From: JANMEB01 sp041745295
GTDB lineage: Bacteria; Planctomycetota; Planctomycetia; Pirellulales; Pirellulaceae
Length of the DNA: 64,000 nt
NCBI GenBank assembly: GCA_041745295.1
Contig: JBGTJE010000053.1
Span: 88,080 to 152,079, forward strand
Direction of reading: 5' to 3'
This document shows, piece after piece, positions 55,215-63,933 of the stretch. The position numbers were made by a program, and so were the translations under genes. Under the pieces are notes generated by a model. That model was not told where the DNA came from. It ran no database searches and saw nothing but the letters and a program-made list of their open reading frames with translations. Position 1 is the first letter of the stretch. The number at the start of each line of letters is the position of its first letter.

Positions 55215-55868
55215 TTACGGTGCGTGCTTCCCGCAATTGCAAGGAGCTTTGGTCTGGGTGTTAAACCCGTTCGTGGTTGACGACGCAAGACGCGCTCGCG
55301 GCATGGGCTTGAACTGACTCCCTGGCGCATAGGGCGTCGATCCGCTGCTTGATCCTTCGTATTGTTCGGACCAAGCACCATCACCGGACATGATCGAGCT
55401 TCCATCTTCGTACGATTCGCCCTCACAGCAGCTTGGGCAGGTATCGCAGCCGGGATCGCAATATTCCTGACGACAAATACTACAAATGTCGAACACGTCG
55501 CGAGAATAGTCGCAACGAAGTCGTTTTCCGGCCAAGCACGATAGGAAGGAATGTAACCGGACGCAGGGCAAACATTTTTCGCCGCAACCCCCGGTCCATT
55601 GTTGGCATGGGTCGCATGGATCCTCACAGTCGGGTGGCGAACTGATCCATTCGCCGTAATACACTTCGCCGCATCCGCCGCTGCAAACGATCGAGCGGCC
55701 AATTTGACGCATTCCTTCTCTTGGATTGCATGGAATCGGTCGTGGACCACAGCCATCGCATTGACCGCAGGAGTCCACGCATCCGGTGCCGACGGTTTGG
55801 ATTCCCATGCATCCGCTTAACGAGACCGTGATTAGTAATGCCACACTGGCAAGCCATCGGTGCGCCAT
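55215..55868 (-). CDS. Cysteine-rich predicted lipoprotein
   Basis: A 217-residue protein with a lipobox signal peptide (LASVALLITVSLSGC). It has 25 cysteines, mostly in CxxC or close pairs (CVDSCGQCDGCG, CSICRQEYCDPGCDTC), then a Ser/Gly-rich tail ending in CNCGKHAP. The cysteine spacing is not that of a known zinc or Fe-S domain. It could be disulfide-rich at the outer surface or bind metal. No family recognised. Confidence 0.7.
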   Translation of the reverse strand: MAHRWLASVALLITVSLSGCMGIQTVGTGCVDSCGQCDGCGPRPIPCNPREGMRQIGRSIVCSGGCGEVYYGEWISSPPDCEDPCDPCQQWTGGCGEKCLPCVRLHSFLSCLAGKRLRCDYSRDVFDICSICRQEYCDPGCDTCPSCCEGESYEDGSSIMSGDGAWSEQYEGSSSGSTPYAPGSQFKPMPRARLASSTTNGFNTQTKAPCNCGKHAP

Positions 55869-56200
55869 CGAAAACTCCTCGGCAAAGCCGTTGATTCAAC
55901 GATCCTGGGAACGAATCGCCGTCCCTGTCGCGGAGACGACAGACCCGGGCGGTCGGTTTTCATCAGCATCTTTATCGACCGCCATAACCGCTATAATCAC
56001 CAAAAGCTCCGTAGGCGGCAGAATTTGCCAGGCGCGAAGCTGGCGACTGCAGTCAACCGATGCAGCTAACACGCACCCGATGTCGCACTTGGCTTCGCTA
56101 ATCGGCGCCCTTGCGCGGAGCGAAAGGCGACTATGCTAAACTCGAAAAATCTAACTTGGGCATTGTGCCCGTCACCAAATGCAAGTGTTCGGAGCTCAAT
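55869..56200. other. Divergent gap between two lipoprotein genes
   Basis: A 332-base region between the divergent Cys-rich lipoprotein gene and the next plus-strand lipoprotein gene. It presumably holds promoters for both. No repeat, RNA or coding motif was recognised. Confidence 0.5.
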
Positions 56201-56662
56201 TTGAGGCGTCACAGAAACCAACACGCTAGCGTCGTCTGGCTCGCGACTCTTGCTGTCGTGCTACCCCTCTGCGGCTGTGATACAAATCGAGGCCGCTTGA
56301 TCGGAACGTGGTCGTCAACCATGCTCCCCGATCGCTTGCTTGCGGACGAAGCATCCCCCTTGGACTTGGCCGGTGACAAACAACTTCCCGAAAAGGTCGA
56401 TGGCTATTCGCTCCGATTGCAGTTTTACCGAAACGGCCGTTTGGATACAGTAACTAACCTTCCCAACATCCAGACTCAAAAATCGGGTCAGTGGCGATTG
56501 CTGTCCTTTGACGAGACGTCGGGGAGGGCGACGATCGAATGCGAGTTGATGCAGCAGCGAACGCAGCATCAAGTTGAGTTCATCGATTCGAGAACAATCA
56601 AACTTGTGCCGCCCAACATGGCCGGGCTGAAATTGACGTTGGAGTTCACGAAAGAGCCTTGA
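56201..56662 (+). CDS. Predicted lipoprotein with lipocalin-like beta segment (first of two)
   Basis: A 153-residue protein. TTG 56201 is chosen because GGAG lies 6 bases upstream and it gives a normal signal peptide ending in LPLCGC; the frame extends to TTG 56111. RLIGTWSSTM and SGQWRLLSFDETSGRATIECE suggest a G-x-W lipocalin-like beta fold. The next gene encodes a similar layout, so they may be ancient tandem copies. No characterised family was recognised. Confidence 0.65.
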   Translation: MRRHRNQHASVVWLATLAVVLPLCGCDTNRGRLIGTWSSTMLPDRLLADEASPLDLAGDKQLPEKVDGYSLRLQFYRNGRLDTVTNLPNIQTQKSGQWRLLSFDETSGRATIECELMQQRTQHQVEFIDSRTIKLVPPNMAGLKLTLEFTKEP

Positions 56663-56710
56663 TGGTCCGGTAAGGACTGTGAGTTAGCCTTTCCAAAAAC
56701 AAAAAACTGT

Positions 56711-56751
56711 TCCCTCGCCCCCGCTTCGGGGGAGAGGGTAGGGTGAGGGGG
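56711..56751. repeat. G/C hairpin repeat, copy 1
   Basis: CCCTC-G-CCCCCG-CTT-CGGGGG-A-GAGGG (56711-56737) is a perfect stem with matching bulges, followed by TAGGGTGAGGGGGC. A near-identical copy with the same tail and orientation is at 62678-62718, and a related hairpin is at 61683-61703. Confidence 0.8.
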
Positions 56752-56811
56752 CGTTTTCTTGCCCGAAACGCCCGCGAAACGCTCGCGACGATACGTGAAA
56801 AGGAGTTTACG

Positions 56812-57426
56812 ATGACAAGTCGAGCATTGTTTGGATTGATGGTTTTGGGCCTATTCTTTTGCGCGGCGGGTTGTGAATCAAAACGCCAGTCTTCGCAGTC
56901 TGATGCCCCCAACCATTCCGCGGTTGGCGAACAGAACGCTTCTCTGCGCCGATCGATCGACCTCGTCGGAATTTGGCTCGGGCGCGCGACGCTGGACCAA
57001 GATGGACTGCAGAAACATCTTGCCTCACTAACCGACGTCGACGAGCGAGCTCGCATCGAAAGTATGGCCAAGTCGCTGGAGTCGGTTTCGATCGCCATGG
57101 AATTTCGCCCCGATTCCACGATGGAAGTGGAAGTCGAAATCCTTCCAGAGAATGCGCCGCCAGTTCGCGAAAACACCACCGGAACTTGGAAAGTTGTGGC
57201 GAGCGACGCAACGAGCATCACCGTCGTCTGCACCGAGAATTATGACGGGGGTCGAATCGAAGAAGAGACTCTGCGCTACGAAATCGCTGCAGACCAGGAC
57301 CATATCATCACCGTCGTCCCGGTGGGCGATGAACTGCGGCCGTTCAATCCGAGATTTGAATTCGAACGCCGCATCGAAACGAAAGTTGCCGAGCAGGCAA
57401 CCGGCAGCGAAACCACTTTGCGGTAA
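56812..57426 (+). CDS. Predicted lipoprotein with lipocalin-like beta segment (second of two)
   Basis: A 204-residue protein from ATG 56812 with AGGAG upstream. The signal peptide FGLMVLGLFFCAAGC ends in a lipobox. LVGIWLGRATLD, ENTTGTWKVVASDATSITVV and RFEFERR give a beta-rich pattern with G-x-W near the start, like the preceding gene. The linker before it is Ser/Gln-rich. Function unknown; the pair suggests small-molecule binding at the membrane. Confidence 0.7.
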   Translation: MTSRALFGLMVLGLFFCAAGCESKRQSSQSDAPNHSAVGEQNASLRRSIDLVGIWLGRATLDQDGLQKHLASLTDVDERARIESMAKSLESVSIAMEFRPDSTMEVEVEILPENAPPVRENTTGTWKVVASDATSITVVCTENYDGGRIEEETLRYEIAADQDHIITVVPVGDELRPFNPRFEFERRIETKVAEQATGSETTLR

Positions 57427-57460
57427 GCCTTCAGCTTGAGGTTGCGGATCGAACGTTGAT

Positions 57461-57635
57461 GTAGTGTGGGACAAGCATGCGATCGACGTCACCGAGTCGA
57501 CACCATCGTTCCGCGACAGCCGAGTCAAAGCGCGATTTTCCTCCAATTGCTCGCATGCGAGTCCCACCATTTGTTGCGGGGTGATGCGCTCGACTTGCGG
57601 CAATTGGTGGGACTCGAAGACTCGTCCCACCCTAC
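57461..57635. repeat. Dispersed inverted-repeat element, copy 2 (175 bp)
   Basis: Ends GTAGTGTGGGAC and GTCCCACCCTAC are inverse complements with one change. Inner arms GAGTCCCACCA (57559) and TGGTGGGACTC (57605) are identical to those of the element at 25023-25199, and the right-hand part GGGACTCGAAGACTCGTCCC is the same. The middle parts differ. Confidence 0.85.
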
Positions 57636-57643
57636 GAAAGAAC

Positions 57644-58246
57644 TCAGCGCAATCGACGCGGGCCACTGACAAAAGGATTCCCCGCGACCACAAAGCGTAG
57701 AAGCGCGTCCTTGGCCGATGTGACTCCAATGCGCTGTGTTACGCGAATTTCTTTCGAACGAATCACTTGCGCCGGTTTCGACTCAATCCACAATCGGTCA
57801 CCCAGCGTTAGGTCCAGTCCGTTGTGAGTCCGATCGATCGCCAACGCTTGGCAAAGCCGGGCGGGACCGCGAGCAAAGTCATTGGCCGACTCGACTCGAC
57901 GGCGGCGACGCATCGTGGCAAGACCCTCGACAGGCTCAATTGCTCGAATCAAAACGGCGCTCGGTCGTTCTGCCGACTGGGTGACGACGTTAAAGCAAAC
58001 CTTTGCATGAATCGGATAGACGTATGAAAGTCCTGCCGAACCAAACATAACTTCCGTTTTGGGCGTCCGCCCGCGAGCGGCGTGACAAGCGGAATCTCCC
58101 GTCGCCAAATAACTCTCGGTTTCGACGATAATGCCTGTGGCGAGTTCGCCGCCAATTCTTGAAACGAGTAACCTGCCCAAAAGTTGCCGCGCAACAATCC
58201 GCGGACTGCGCTCGTAGAAGCCACGACCTAGAGGATTCGATGTCAT
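57644..58246 (-). CDS. mpg: 3-methyladenine DNA glycosylase (AAG/MPG family)
   Basis: A 200-residue protein from ATG 58246 with GAAGGA upstream. ARQLLGRLLVSR, the catalytic Glu in GIIVETESYLA, and DSACHAARGRTPKTEVMFG, then SYVYPIHAKVCFNVVT, are the AAG signature. It removes alkylated purines in base excision repair. GPARLCQALAIDR near the end is also conserved. Confidence 0.93.
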   Translation of the reverse strand: MTSNPLGRGFYERSPRIVARQLLGRLLVSRIGGELATGIIVETESYLATGDSACHAARGRTPKTEVMFGSAGLSYVYPIHAKVCFNVVTQSAERPSAVLIRAIEPVEGLATMRRRRRVESANDFARGPARLCQALAIDRTHNGLDLTLGDRLWIESKPAQVIRSKEIRVTQRIGVTSAKDALLRFVVAGNPFVSGPRRLR

Positions 58247-58415
58247 TTCTGTTCCTTCTCCCCCAATGACTTCGCGCGACGATGGCCAGGTTGTGTTCAT
58301 TCTTCTGCGAAGTCCTTGAGGGAAAGGGAACACAAAATCGCAACATCAAAACTGGAGCTCTAGGTTGATAAAATTCAGCTTTGAAATTGCTTCTGTTTGA
58401 TTCCCGCTAGTTCGC

Positions 58416-59540
58416 TTAAACCGAGATCTTGCGGCCACGAGCGTGGATTTTCCACCTTCCAGCGTTTCGTCCACTTTCAATTACCGTAGCGTCATCGTAA
58501 ACCGCGCTGGTTGGACACGCGTGCACGGGAATCGCAAGTGTACAGTCACCGATTTGGTGCTCAGAGGCATATCGCGTTTTTAGGACCAGATGCTCTTCCG
58601 AGTGCCGCACTTCTTCGGCGTCGGGCCAAGCCGGGAATTCCAAGCGTTTGCCTGCGGGTGGATCTGCCGCACACGCTTTGTGTCCCACATCCATCGTGAG
58701 GCAACCGGGACGATTGCAACTGATGACCCGGGTAATTATCCCGATAGCTGGAACGAACGGCATTTCAGGATACTGGCGCCGATAACCCGCGTCAAAGTAC
58801 GCAATGGTTCCGGGACTTAACTCTAAACCGGGCTCATCGATTTGCGCGAGCACCGGGAAACTTCCGGTTCCTGCGGCGACAATCGCGGCAACCGGTAATC
58901 CGTTCAACAATAGACGATTGCGAAACTCGATCAGTCGCTCCCATCCCGCCAAACAGGTGACCGTCCTTTCCGCCAAATCAGATTGTCGAACGTGCCCGTC
59001 GTACCAGTGCAAACCGGCGGGACGAATTCCTGGCGAACTACAAATCGCCTCGTAAAGTTCGAGAGCATCGGTTCCTATCTCGATCCCCGTTCGGTTCATT
59101 CCGGAATCCAAGTCCATCATTACACCGAGTTCGGCACCGATCGACTCCATGGCCTCGGACAGCATTGTCAAAGGGGTAAGGTGATCGATCGCCACCGCGA
59201 GTTTGGCTTGGGGATATTGCTCCACGAGCTGGGAGACGCGGCGTACGTTGGGGCCGACCGGTTGATAGGCCAGAAAAACGTCGGGCACATTCACTCCGAG
59301 CAGCATTTCCGCTTCCGCAATCGTAGCGCATTTATGACGCGTGATGCCGCGCGCGAGTTGCATTTGCACGATCTCGCGCGTCTTATGCGTTTTACAGTGG
59401 GGTCGCAATCGTCGCGGAAATCCGGCGATCGCAATCATGGCATCGAGATTAGCCCGAACCAAGTCAAGAAAGACGATCAATCCCGGAGACTCGAGGGACT
59501 CCACGTCGTCGATGGTATATCTACCCAATTGAAGCATCAT
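58416..59540 (-). CDS. D-threonine aldolase-like PLP enzyme (alanine racemase N-terminal fold)
   Basis: A 374-residue protein. RPHCKTHK has the PLP lysine (K50) with the surrounding His typical of D-threonine aldolase/D-serine dehydratase. GVMMDLDSGMNRTGI and GTGSFPVL are conserved, and VHACPTSAVYDDATVI near the C-terminus is the metal-binding (His/Cys) motif. It likely cleaves or dehydrates a D-3-hydroxy amino acid; specificity is not known. Confidence 0.85.
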   Translation of the reverse strand: MMLQLGRYTIDDVESLESPGLIVFLDLVRANLDAMIAIAGFPRRLRPHCKTHKTREIVQMQLARGITRHKCATIAEAEMLLGVNVPDVFLAYQPVGPNVRRVSQLVEQYPQAKLAVAIDHLTPLTMLSEAMESIGAELGVMMDLDSGMNRTGIEIGTDALELYEAICSSPGIRPAGLHWYDGHVRQSDLAERTVTCLAGWERLIEFRNRLLLNGLPVAAIVAAGTGSFPVLAQIDEPGLELSPGTIAYFDAGYRRQYPEMPFVPAIGIITRVISCNRPGCLTMDVGHKACAADPPAGKRLEFPAWPDAEEVRHSEEHLVLKTRYASEHQIGDCTLAIPVHACPTSAVYDDATVIESGRNAGRWKIHARGRKISV

Positions 59541-59580
59541 GGCCTACTGCCTGTGCGGTTTTGGCTTACAATCATGTCCC

Positions 59581-61638
59581 ATGAAACGGCGAAGGATCCT
59601 GGTAACAGCTGCGCTGCCGTACGCCAATGGCCCAATCCACTTGGGCCACTTGGTCGAGTATATCCAAACGGATATTTGGGCGCGCTTTCAAAAGCTGCGC
59701 GGACATCATTGTATCTATTTGTGCGCAGACGACACGCACGGCACCGCCATCATGATCCGCGCCCGCCAGGAAGGACGAAGCGAAGAAGCCCTGATCGCTC
59801 AAATGCAACGCGAACACGAACAGGATTTCGCCGCGTTTCAAATCGAATTCGACAATTACGGGAGCACGCATAGCCCCGAGAATCGCCTGTTTTGTCGGCG
59901 GATTTGGCAGGCGATCCGCGACGCGGGATTGGTCAAAACCAAAGACGTTCAGCAGCTTTATGATACTCAGGAGAAAACGTTCCTGGCCGACCGCTTCGTC
60001 GTCGGAACGTGCCCGATCTGCCGAACCGAGAACCAACCGGGCGACAATTGCTCGAACTGCGGCAGCACGTACACGCCCGCGGAGCTCATCAATCCGATCA
60101 GCGTCCTTTCCGGAACTAAGCCCGAAATTCGCTCAGCGCCGCATCTGTTCATTGAACTCGAACGCTTGCACGATTTCCTGGAGACCTGGACTCAAGAAGG
60201 CGATCACCTGCAACCAGAAATCGCCAATTACTTAAAGGGCCACTTCCTCGGTGATAGCAAGTCGCCGGCTGGCCGGAAGACGCTGCGCGACTGGGACATC
60301 TCCCGTCCCGCTCCGTACTTCGGATTCGATATCCCGGACGCCCCAGGTCACTATTGGTACGTCTGGTTCGACGCCCCCATTGGCTACCTGGCATCGACGC
60401 AACAATGGTGCGAACGCCAGGGTGAAAACTTTGACGATTGGTGGCAAAACGATGCCGCCGAAATCCACCATTTCCTCGGCAAGGACATCACGTACTTTCA
60501 CACATTATTCTGGCCGGGAATGCTCAAAGTCGCGGGGTTCTCCCTGCCGACCAAAATCCACATTCATGGCTTCTTGACAATCAATGGCGCGAAAATGTCC
60601 AAGCGCACTGGAACGTTCATCCGTGCGGCGACATATGCCAATCATTTGGATCCCTCTTTTCTGCGCTACTACTACGCGACAAAGCTGGGACCGCGGCTGG
60701 ATGATCTGGATCTAAACCTGGAAGAATTTGTGAACCGAGTCAACGCAGACTTGGTCAATAACGTCGTCAATTTGGCATCGCGTTGTGCCAAATTCGTACA
60801 ACGGTCGGGGCTTTCCGCGATCTTTCCTCCCGACGAAGGAATGTTTGCCGCGTCGGCAAAAACAGGAGACGATATCGCTGCGGCGTACGAAGCGTGCGAC
60901 TACAATCGGGCCACCCGACTGATCATGGAACTCGCCTATCGCGCTAACGCGTTCATCGAAGCCGCTGAACCATGGAAGCTCAGCAAAGATCCATCCCAGG
61001 CCCAACGACTACAAGATGTCTGTACCATCGCATTGAACATCTTTCGCCAATTGGCAATTTATCTCGCCCCCGTGCTCCCACGGCTGGCCCAACAGGCCGG
61101 TGAATTATTGAACGACCCGATTACCGACTGGCAACAATCAACGAAGCCATTGACAGGGTCGAGCGTCGCCGAATTCAAACATATGCTCAAGCGTATTACA
61201 CCGGAGGAGACTAGCGCCATGATGGAAGAATCGAAGCACCTCGACGTCCCACCCGCTCAAACTGCAGCTGCCGACAGCGACCAACCGCTGCGCGAAGATC
61301 CAATCTCGCCCGAAATCACGATCGAGGACTTTGCCAAAATTGATCTGCGGATCGCGCGAGTCGTCGCGGCGGAACACGTTCCGGACGCCAATAAATTGCT
61401 CAGGCTCACGTTGAGTCTCGGCGGCGATCAGCGCCGAACCGTTTTTGCCGGGATCAAGCAGGCTTACGAGCCGCAGGAGCTCGTTAATCGCTTGGTCGTG
61501 ATGGTTGCCAATCTCAAGCCGCGACAGATGAAGTTTGGCTTGAGCGAAGGTATGGTCTGCGCTGCGGGGCCTGGCGGCGCAGACGTTTTTGTAATCGGCG
61601 TCGATGAAGGGGCCATACCAGGCCAACGCGTCAAATAA
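59581..61638 (+). CDS. metG: Methionyl-tRNA synthetase
   Basis: A 685-residue enzyme starting at ATG 59581. PYANGPIHLGHL is the HIGH motif, CPICRTENQPGDNCSNCG the zinc knuckle and KMSKRTGTF (about residue 338) the KMSKS loop. The C-terminus adds an EMAP-II/Trbp-like tRNA-binding domain (IDLRIARVVAAEHVPDANKL). A His-rich linker is absent. Standard bacterial layout with the appended domain. Confidence 0.96.
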   Translation: MKRRRILVTAALPYANGPIHLGHLVEYIQTDIWARFQKLRGHHCIYLCADDTHGTAIMIRARQEGRSEEALIAQMQREHEQDFAAFQIEFDNYGSTHSPENRLFCRRIWQAIRDAGLVKTKDVQQLYDTQEKTFLADRFVVGTCPICRTENQPGDNCSNCGSTYTPAELINPISVLSGTKPEIRSAPHLFIELERLHDFLETWTQEGDHLQPEIANYLKGHFLGDSKSPAGRKTLRDWDISRPAPYFGFDIPDAPGHYWYVWFDAPIGYLASTQQWCERQGENFDDWWQNDAAEIHHFLGKDITYFHTLFWPGMLKVAGFSLPTKIHIHGFLTINGAKMSKRTGTFIRAATYANHLDPSFLRYYYATKLGPRLDDLDLNLEEFVNRVNADLVNNVVNLASRCAKFVQRSGLSAIFPPDEGMFAASAKTGDDIAAAYEACDYNRATRLIMELAYRANAFIEAAEPWKLSKDPSQAQRLQDVCTIALNIFRQLAIYLAPVLPRLAQQAGELLNDPITDWQQSTKPLTGSSVAEFKHMLKRITPEETSAMMEESKHLDVPPAQTAAADSDQPLREDPISPEITIEDFAKIDLRIARVVAAEHVPDANKLLRLTLSLGGDQRRTVFAGIKQAYEPQELVNRLVVMVANLKPRQMKFGLSEGMVCAAGPGGADVFVIGVDEGAIPGQRVK

Positions 61639-61682
61639 TTCATTGAACCAGAGCAACGCCGGTCCGCGGATCTTTTCTTGCT

Positions 61683-61703
61683 CCCTCCCCCTCGTGGGGA
61701 GGG
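61683..61703. terminator. Possible terminator or repeat hairpin after metG
   Basis: The stem CCCTCCCC-CTCGT-GGGGAGGG lies 45 bases after the metG stop and is followed by GGCTGGGGAGGTTTTG. It resembles the G/C hairpin repeats at 56711 and 62678, so it may be a mobile repeat that also ends transcription. Confidence 0.55.
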
Positions 61704-61716
61704 CTGGGGAGGTTTT

Positions 61717-61855
61717 GATTGCTGATTTCAGATTTATGATTTCAGATTTTCGATTTCGGCTCCCTCTTTTTTTCTCACAATGCGCCGTCTGAACACAAAA
61801 CACTTGCCTTGGCAATCTCTTTTCTGAAATCATCAATCATCAATCTGAAATCATA
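61717..61855. repeat. AT-rich inverted repeat with TGATTTCAGATT units
   Basis: The left arm (61717-61755) has GCTGATTTCAGATT and TGATTTCAGATTTTC; the right arm (61822-61855) has TCTGAAATCATCAATCATC and AATCTGAAATCATAAC, the approximate inverse complement. It has no coding potential and lies between metG and the hydrolase gene. Confidence 0.75.
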
Positions 61856-61872
61856 ACTCCAGCCCCTTATCC

Positions 61873-62652
61873 ATGTCGCTCTCATCGCGGATCCTCGACC
61901 GACTCGTGCTCAAGCCGACGCGACAGGCGATCGATCCGGATAATCGCCGACGCCAGTTGGTGCAAACGCCCGTGGGTACGACCGAAGTTTGGATTTACGA
62001 ACATGTCGCGGCCGAGGAGCAAGAACGAACCATCGCCATCAAATTCCCCGGTGCCGGGGGTCGCGGCGAAAAGGGTGGCCCGCATCCGATCGAATGTTGG
62101 CCGCACGTCAGTGCCGAGATTTGGGTCGTCAACATGCCGGGCTACGGCGGCAGCTCCGGCCAAGCGACGCTCAAGTCGATCCCGATCGCGGCCCGCTGCG
62201 TTTGGAACGCGATTCGCAAAACGCATGCCGATCAGAGGCCACTAGTCATTGGCAATAGCTTCGGCTGTTGCGCCGCTCTTTTTCTCGCGGCGCATTTTGA
62301 CGTTAGCGCCGTCTTGCTGCGCAACCCAGTGCCGCTGAAGGAACTCATTCTGGGGCGGCATTCGTGGTGGAACGCAGGAATTCTCGCCCGTTGGCTGACG
62401 CGTAACATTTCCACGGAACTCGATGCCGCGCTCAACGCCAGCCGCTGCCGTGCCCCAGCCCTTTTCTTTCAATCGGCCAGAGATACGCTCGTGCCAACGT
62501 CCTTTCAAAACCTCATTATCGATAGCTACGCCGGTCCCAAACGCGTTTTCGTCGCATCACAACTCGACCACCACGACGTGCTCCCCGAATCGCTCGTGCC
62601 CGACTATCGTCTAGCGCTTGAATGGTTAAACAAAAGTCGACGTCAGGGTTAG
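61873..62652 (+). CDS. Alpha/beta hydrolase
   Basis: A 259-residue protein. Oxyanion-type IKFPGAGGRGEKGG, nucleophile in GNSFGCCAALFLAAHF (GxSxG), the acid in ARDTLVPTSF and the base His in DHHDVLPESL fit the alpha/beta hydrolase fold. No signal peptide. Substrate unknown; it may act on small esters. Confidence 0.85.
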   Translation: MSLSSRILDRLVLKPTRQAIDPDNRRRQLVQTPVGTTEVWIYEHVAAEEQERTIAIKFPGAGGRGEKGGPHPIECWPHVSAEIWVVNMPGYGGSSGQATLKSIPIAARCVWNAIRKTHADQRPLVIGNSFGCCAALFLAAHFDVSAVLLRNPVPLKELILGRHSWWNAGILARWLTRNISTELDAALNASRCRAPALFFQSARDTLVPTSFQNLIIDSYAGPKRVFVASQLDHHDVLPESLVPDYRLALEWLNKSRRQG

Positions 62653-62943
62653 AGACTATCCGAAAACCAAAATCGTTCCCTCGCCCCCGCTTCGGGTGAG
62701 AGGGCAGGGTGAGGGGGCTTTTTGGGTTCTCGGTTGGACTCGAAGCTCGAGGTAAGTCAGGCCGGAGCCTGCCCAACAAGTCCAATACTAACATCTCGCG
62801 GTTGTTGCCACGCCAAAGGCCTCGCGTTCGGGCGGAACCCAAATCCAGAAATTGGGGTTATGCCTGCTGTCGGGAACAAATGTTTCTGCGAACGAATCAC
62901 GTCCTGGGTTTGCCGTTTTCGGGTTCGGGCTGAGTTGTTCGAC
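62653..62943. other. Gap upstream of the AbiE-type genes
   Basis: About 290 bases, mostly the G/C hairpin repeat (62678-62718) plus sequence without recognised motifs. The promoter and operator of the AbiE-type operon are listed separately. Confidence 0.5.
62678..62718. repeat. G/C hairpin repeat, copy 2
   Basis: CCCTCGCCCCCGCTTCGGGT then GAGAGGGCAGGGTGAGGGGGC matches the element at 56711-56751 except for one loss in the right stem arm and a G/C change. Both are followed by a T-rich stretch. Confidence 0.75.
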
Positions 62944-63008
62944 TTGACTTTGGGCAGTGATGTTACATATTCTATGTACTTATTGATAAGTACCGAGGAA
63001 ATGTAACA
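62944..63008 (+). promoter_or_regulatory. Promoter and nested palindromic operator of the AbiE-type operon
   Basis: TTGACT (62944-62949) and TATTCT (62968-62973), 18 bases apart, form a sigma70-like promoter. Overlapping the -10 is TGTTACAT, paired with ATGTAACA (63001-63008) at the start codon. Within it is a perfect palindrome GTACTTAT-TG-ATAAGTAC (62976-62993). AbiEi antitoxins repress their own promoters by binding inverted repeats, so this is a likely operator. GAGG at 62995-62998 is the ribosome-binding site. Confidence 0.7.
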
Positions 63009-63613
63009 TGCGCCAGGCCACGGAAACGCAACGAATTCTCAGACTCATTCGTAAGTCCGGAACGATCCGAGCAAAGGACCTGGCTCCACTCGGACTTTCG
63101 CGACAATCGCTACTTCGGCTTTACGAAGCCGGGATTCTGGAGCGCCCTTCCCGAGGTCTGTACGTTATGGCCAACGCCCAAGTCGGAGAAAATCACAGCC
63201 TCGCCGAGGCGGCAAAGCTCGTACCGGCCGGAATCGTTTGCCTTCTATCCGCCCTCCAATTCCACCGACTGACGACGCAATCGCCATTTGAGGTCTGGCT
63301 GGCGATTTCCAACAAAGCTTGGAAACCAGACGTTTCTTCACCCGCCCTGCGGATTATCCGATTCTCCGGACAATCGCTCGCTTATGGAGTACAGCAACAC
63401 AAGATCGAAGGGATCACGGTAAAGATTTATTCGCCAGCAAAAACTGTCGCCGATTGCTTTAAATCTCGCAATACGGTTGGGATCGATGTAGCCATCGAGG
63501 CGCTCCGAGATTGCTGGAGGAAGAAAAAAGCGACCATGGACCAACTGTGGGAAGCCGCGAAAGTCTGTCGAATGGCCAACGTTATGCGACCGTACATGGA
63601 GTCACTGGAGTGA
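63008..63613 (+). CDS. AbiEi-type antitoxin/transcriptional regulator (type IV toxin-antitoxin)
   Basis: A 201-residue protein. The N-terminal winged HTH (ILRLIRKSGTIRAKDLAPLG, QSLLRLYEAGILERPSRGLY) is followed by the AbiEi_C region with VPAGIVCLLSALQFHRLTTQ and IKIYSPAKTVADCFK-like VKIYSPAKTVADCFKSR. AbiEi represses its promoter and blocks AbiEii toxicity. Its stop overlaps the toxin start (GTGA). Confidence 0.85.
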   Translation: MRQATETQRILRLIRKSGTIRAKDLAPLGLSRQSLLRLYEAGILERPSRGLYVMANAQVGENHSLAEAAKLVPAGIVCLLSALQFHRLTTQSPFEVWLAISNKAWKPDVSSPALRIIRFSGQSLAYGVQQHKIEGITVKIYSPAKTVADCFKSRNTVGIDVAIEALRDCWRKKKATMDQLWEAAKVCRMANVMRPYMESLE

Positions 63614-63933
63614 CCAACAAAAAACCGAACAACCTTGCCGCATCAGTTCGCCAAAGACTGATGAACATCCGAAAAGAAATAGGGGAAGATTTTCAATACC
63701 TGCTGACACGATACGGACTCGAGCGGTTGCTTTATCGGCTTTCCAGGTCACCGTATCGAAAACAATTCGTCCTGAAAGGAGCAGTGCTATTCCAACTTTG
63801 GACAGGCGAGCCCCACCGTCCAACCCGCGATCTTGATTTGCTCGGCGTTGGCGAACCATCTGATCCCTTCCCGATTGTTGTACCAGTCGTTATGAGAGAA
63901 TCGGGGAGTGTTCCGCGTGCTGAGTCGGAGTGA
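63610..63933 (+). pseudogene. AbiEii-type toxin, truncated or interrupted
   Basis: GTG 63610 opens a frame with the N-terminus of AbiEii nucleotidyltransferase toxins: LAASVRQRLMNIRKEIGEDF, ERLLYRLSRSPYRKQFVLKG, LFQLWTGEPHRPTRDLDLLG. The DLDLLG carries the catalytic Asp pair of the nucleotidyltransferase fold. After residue about 85 (GVGEPS) homology stops and the frame ends at a TGA, where about 300 residues are expected. The inverted repeat that follows suggests an insertion, but the gene may resume beyond the window. Confidence 0.7.
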
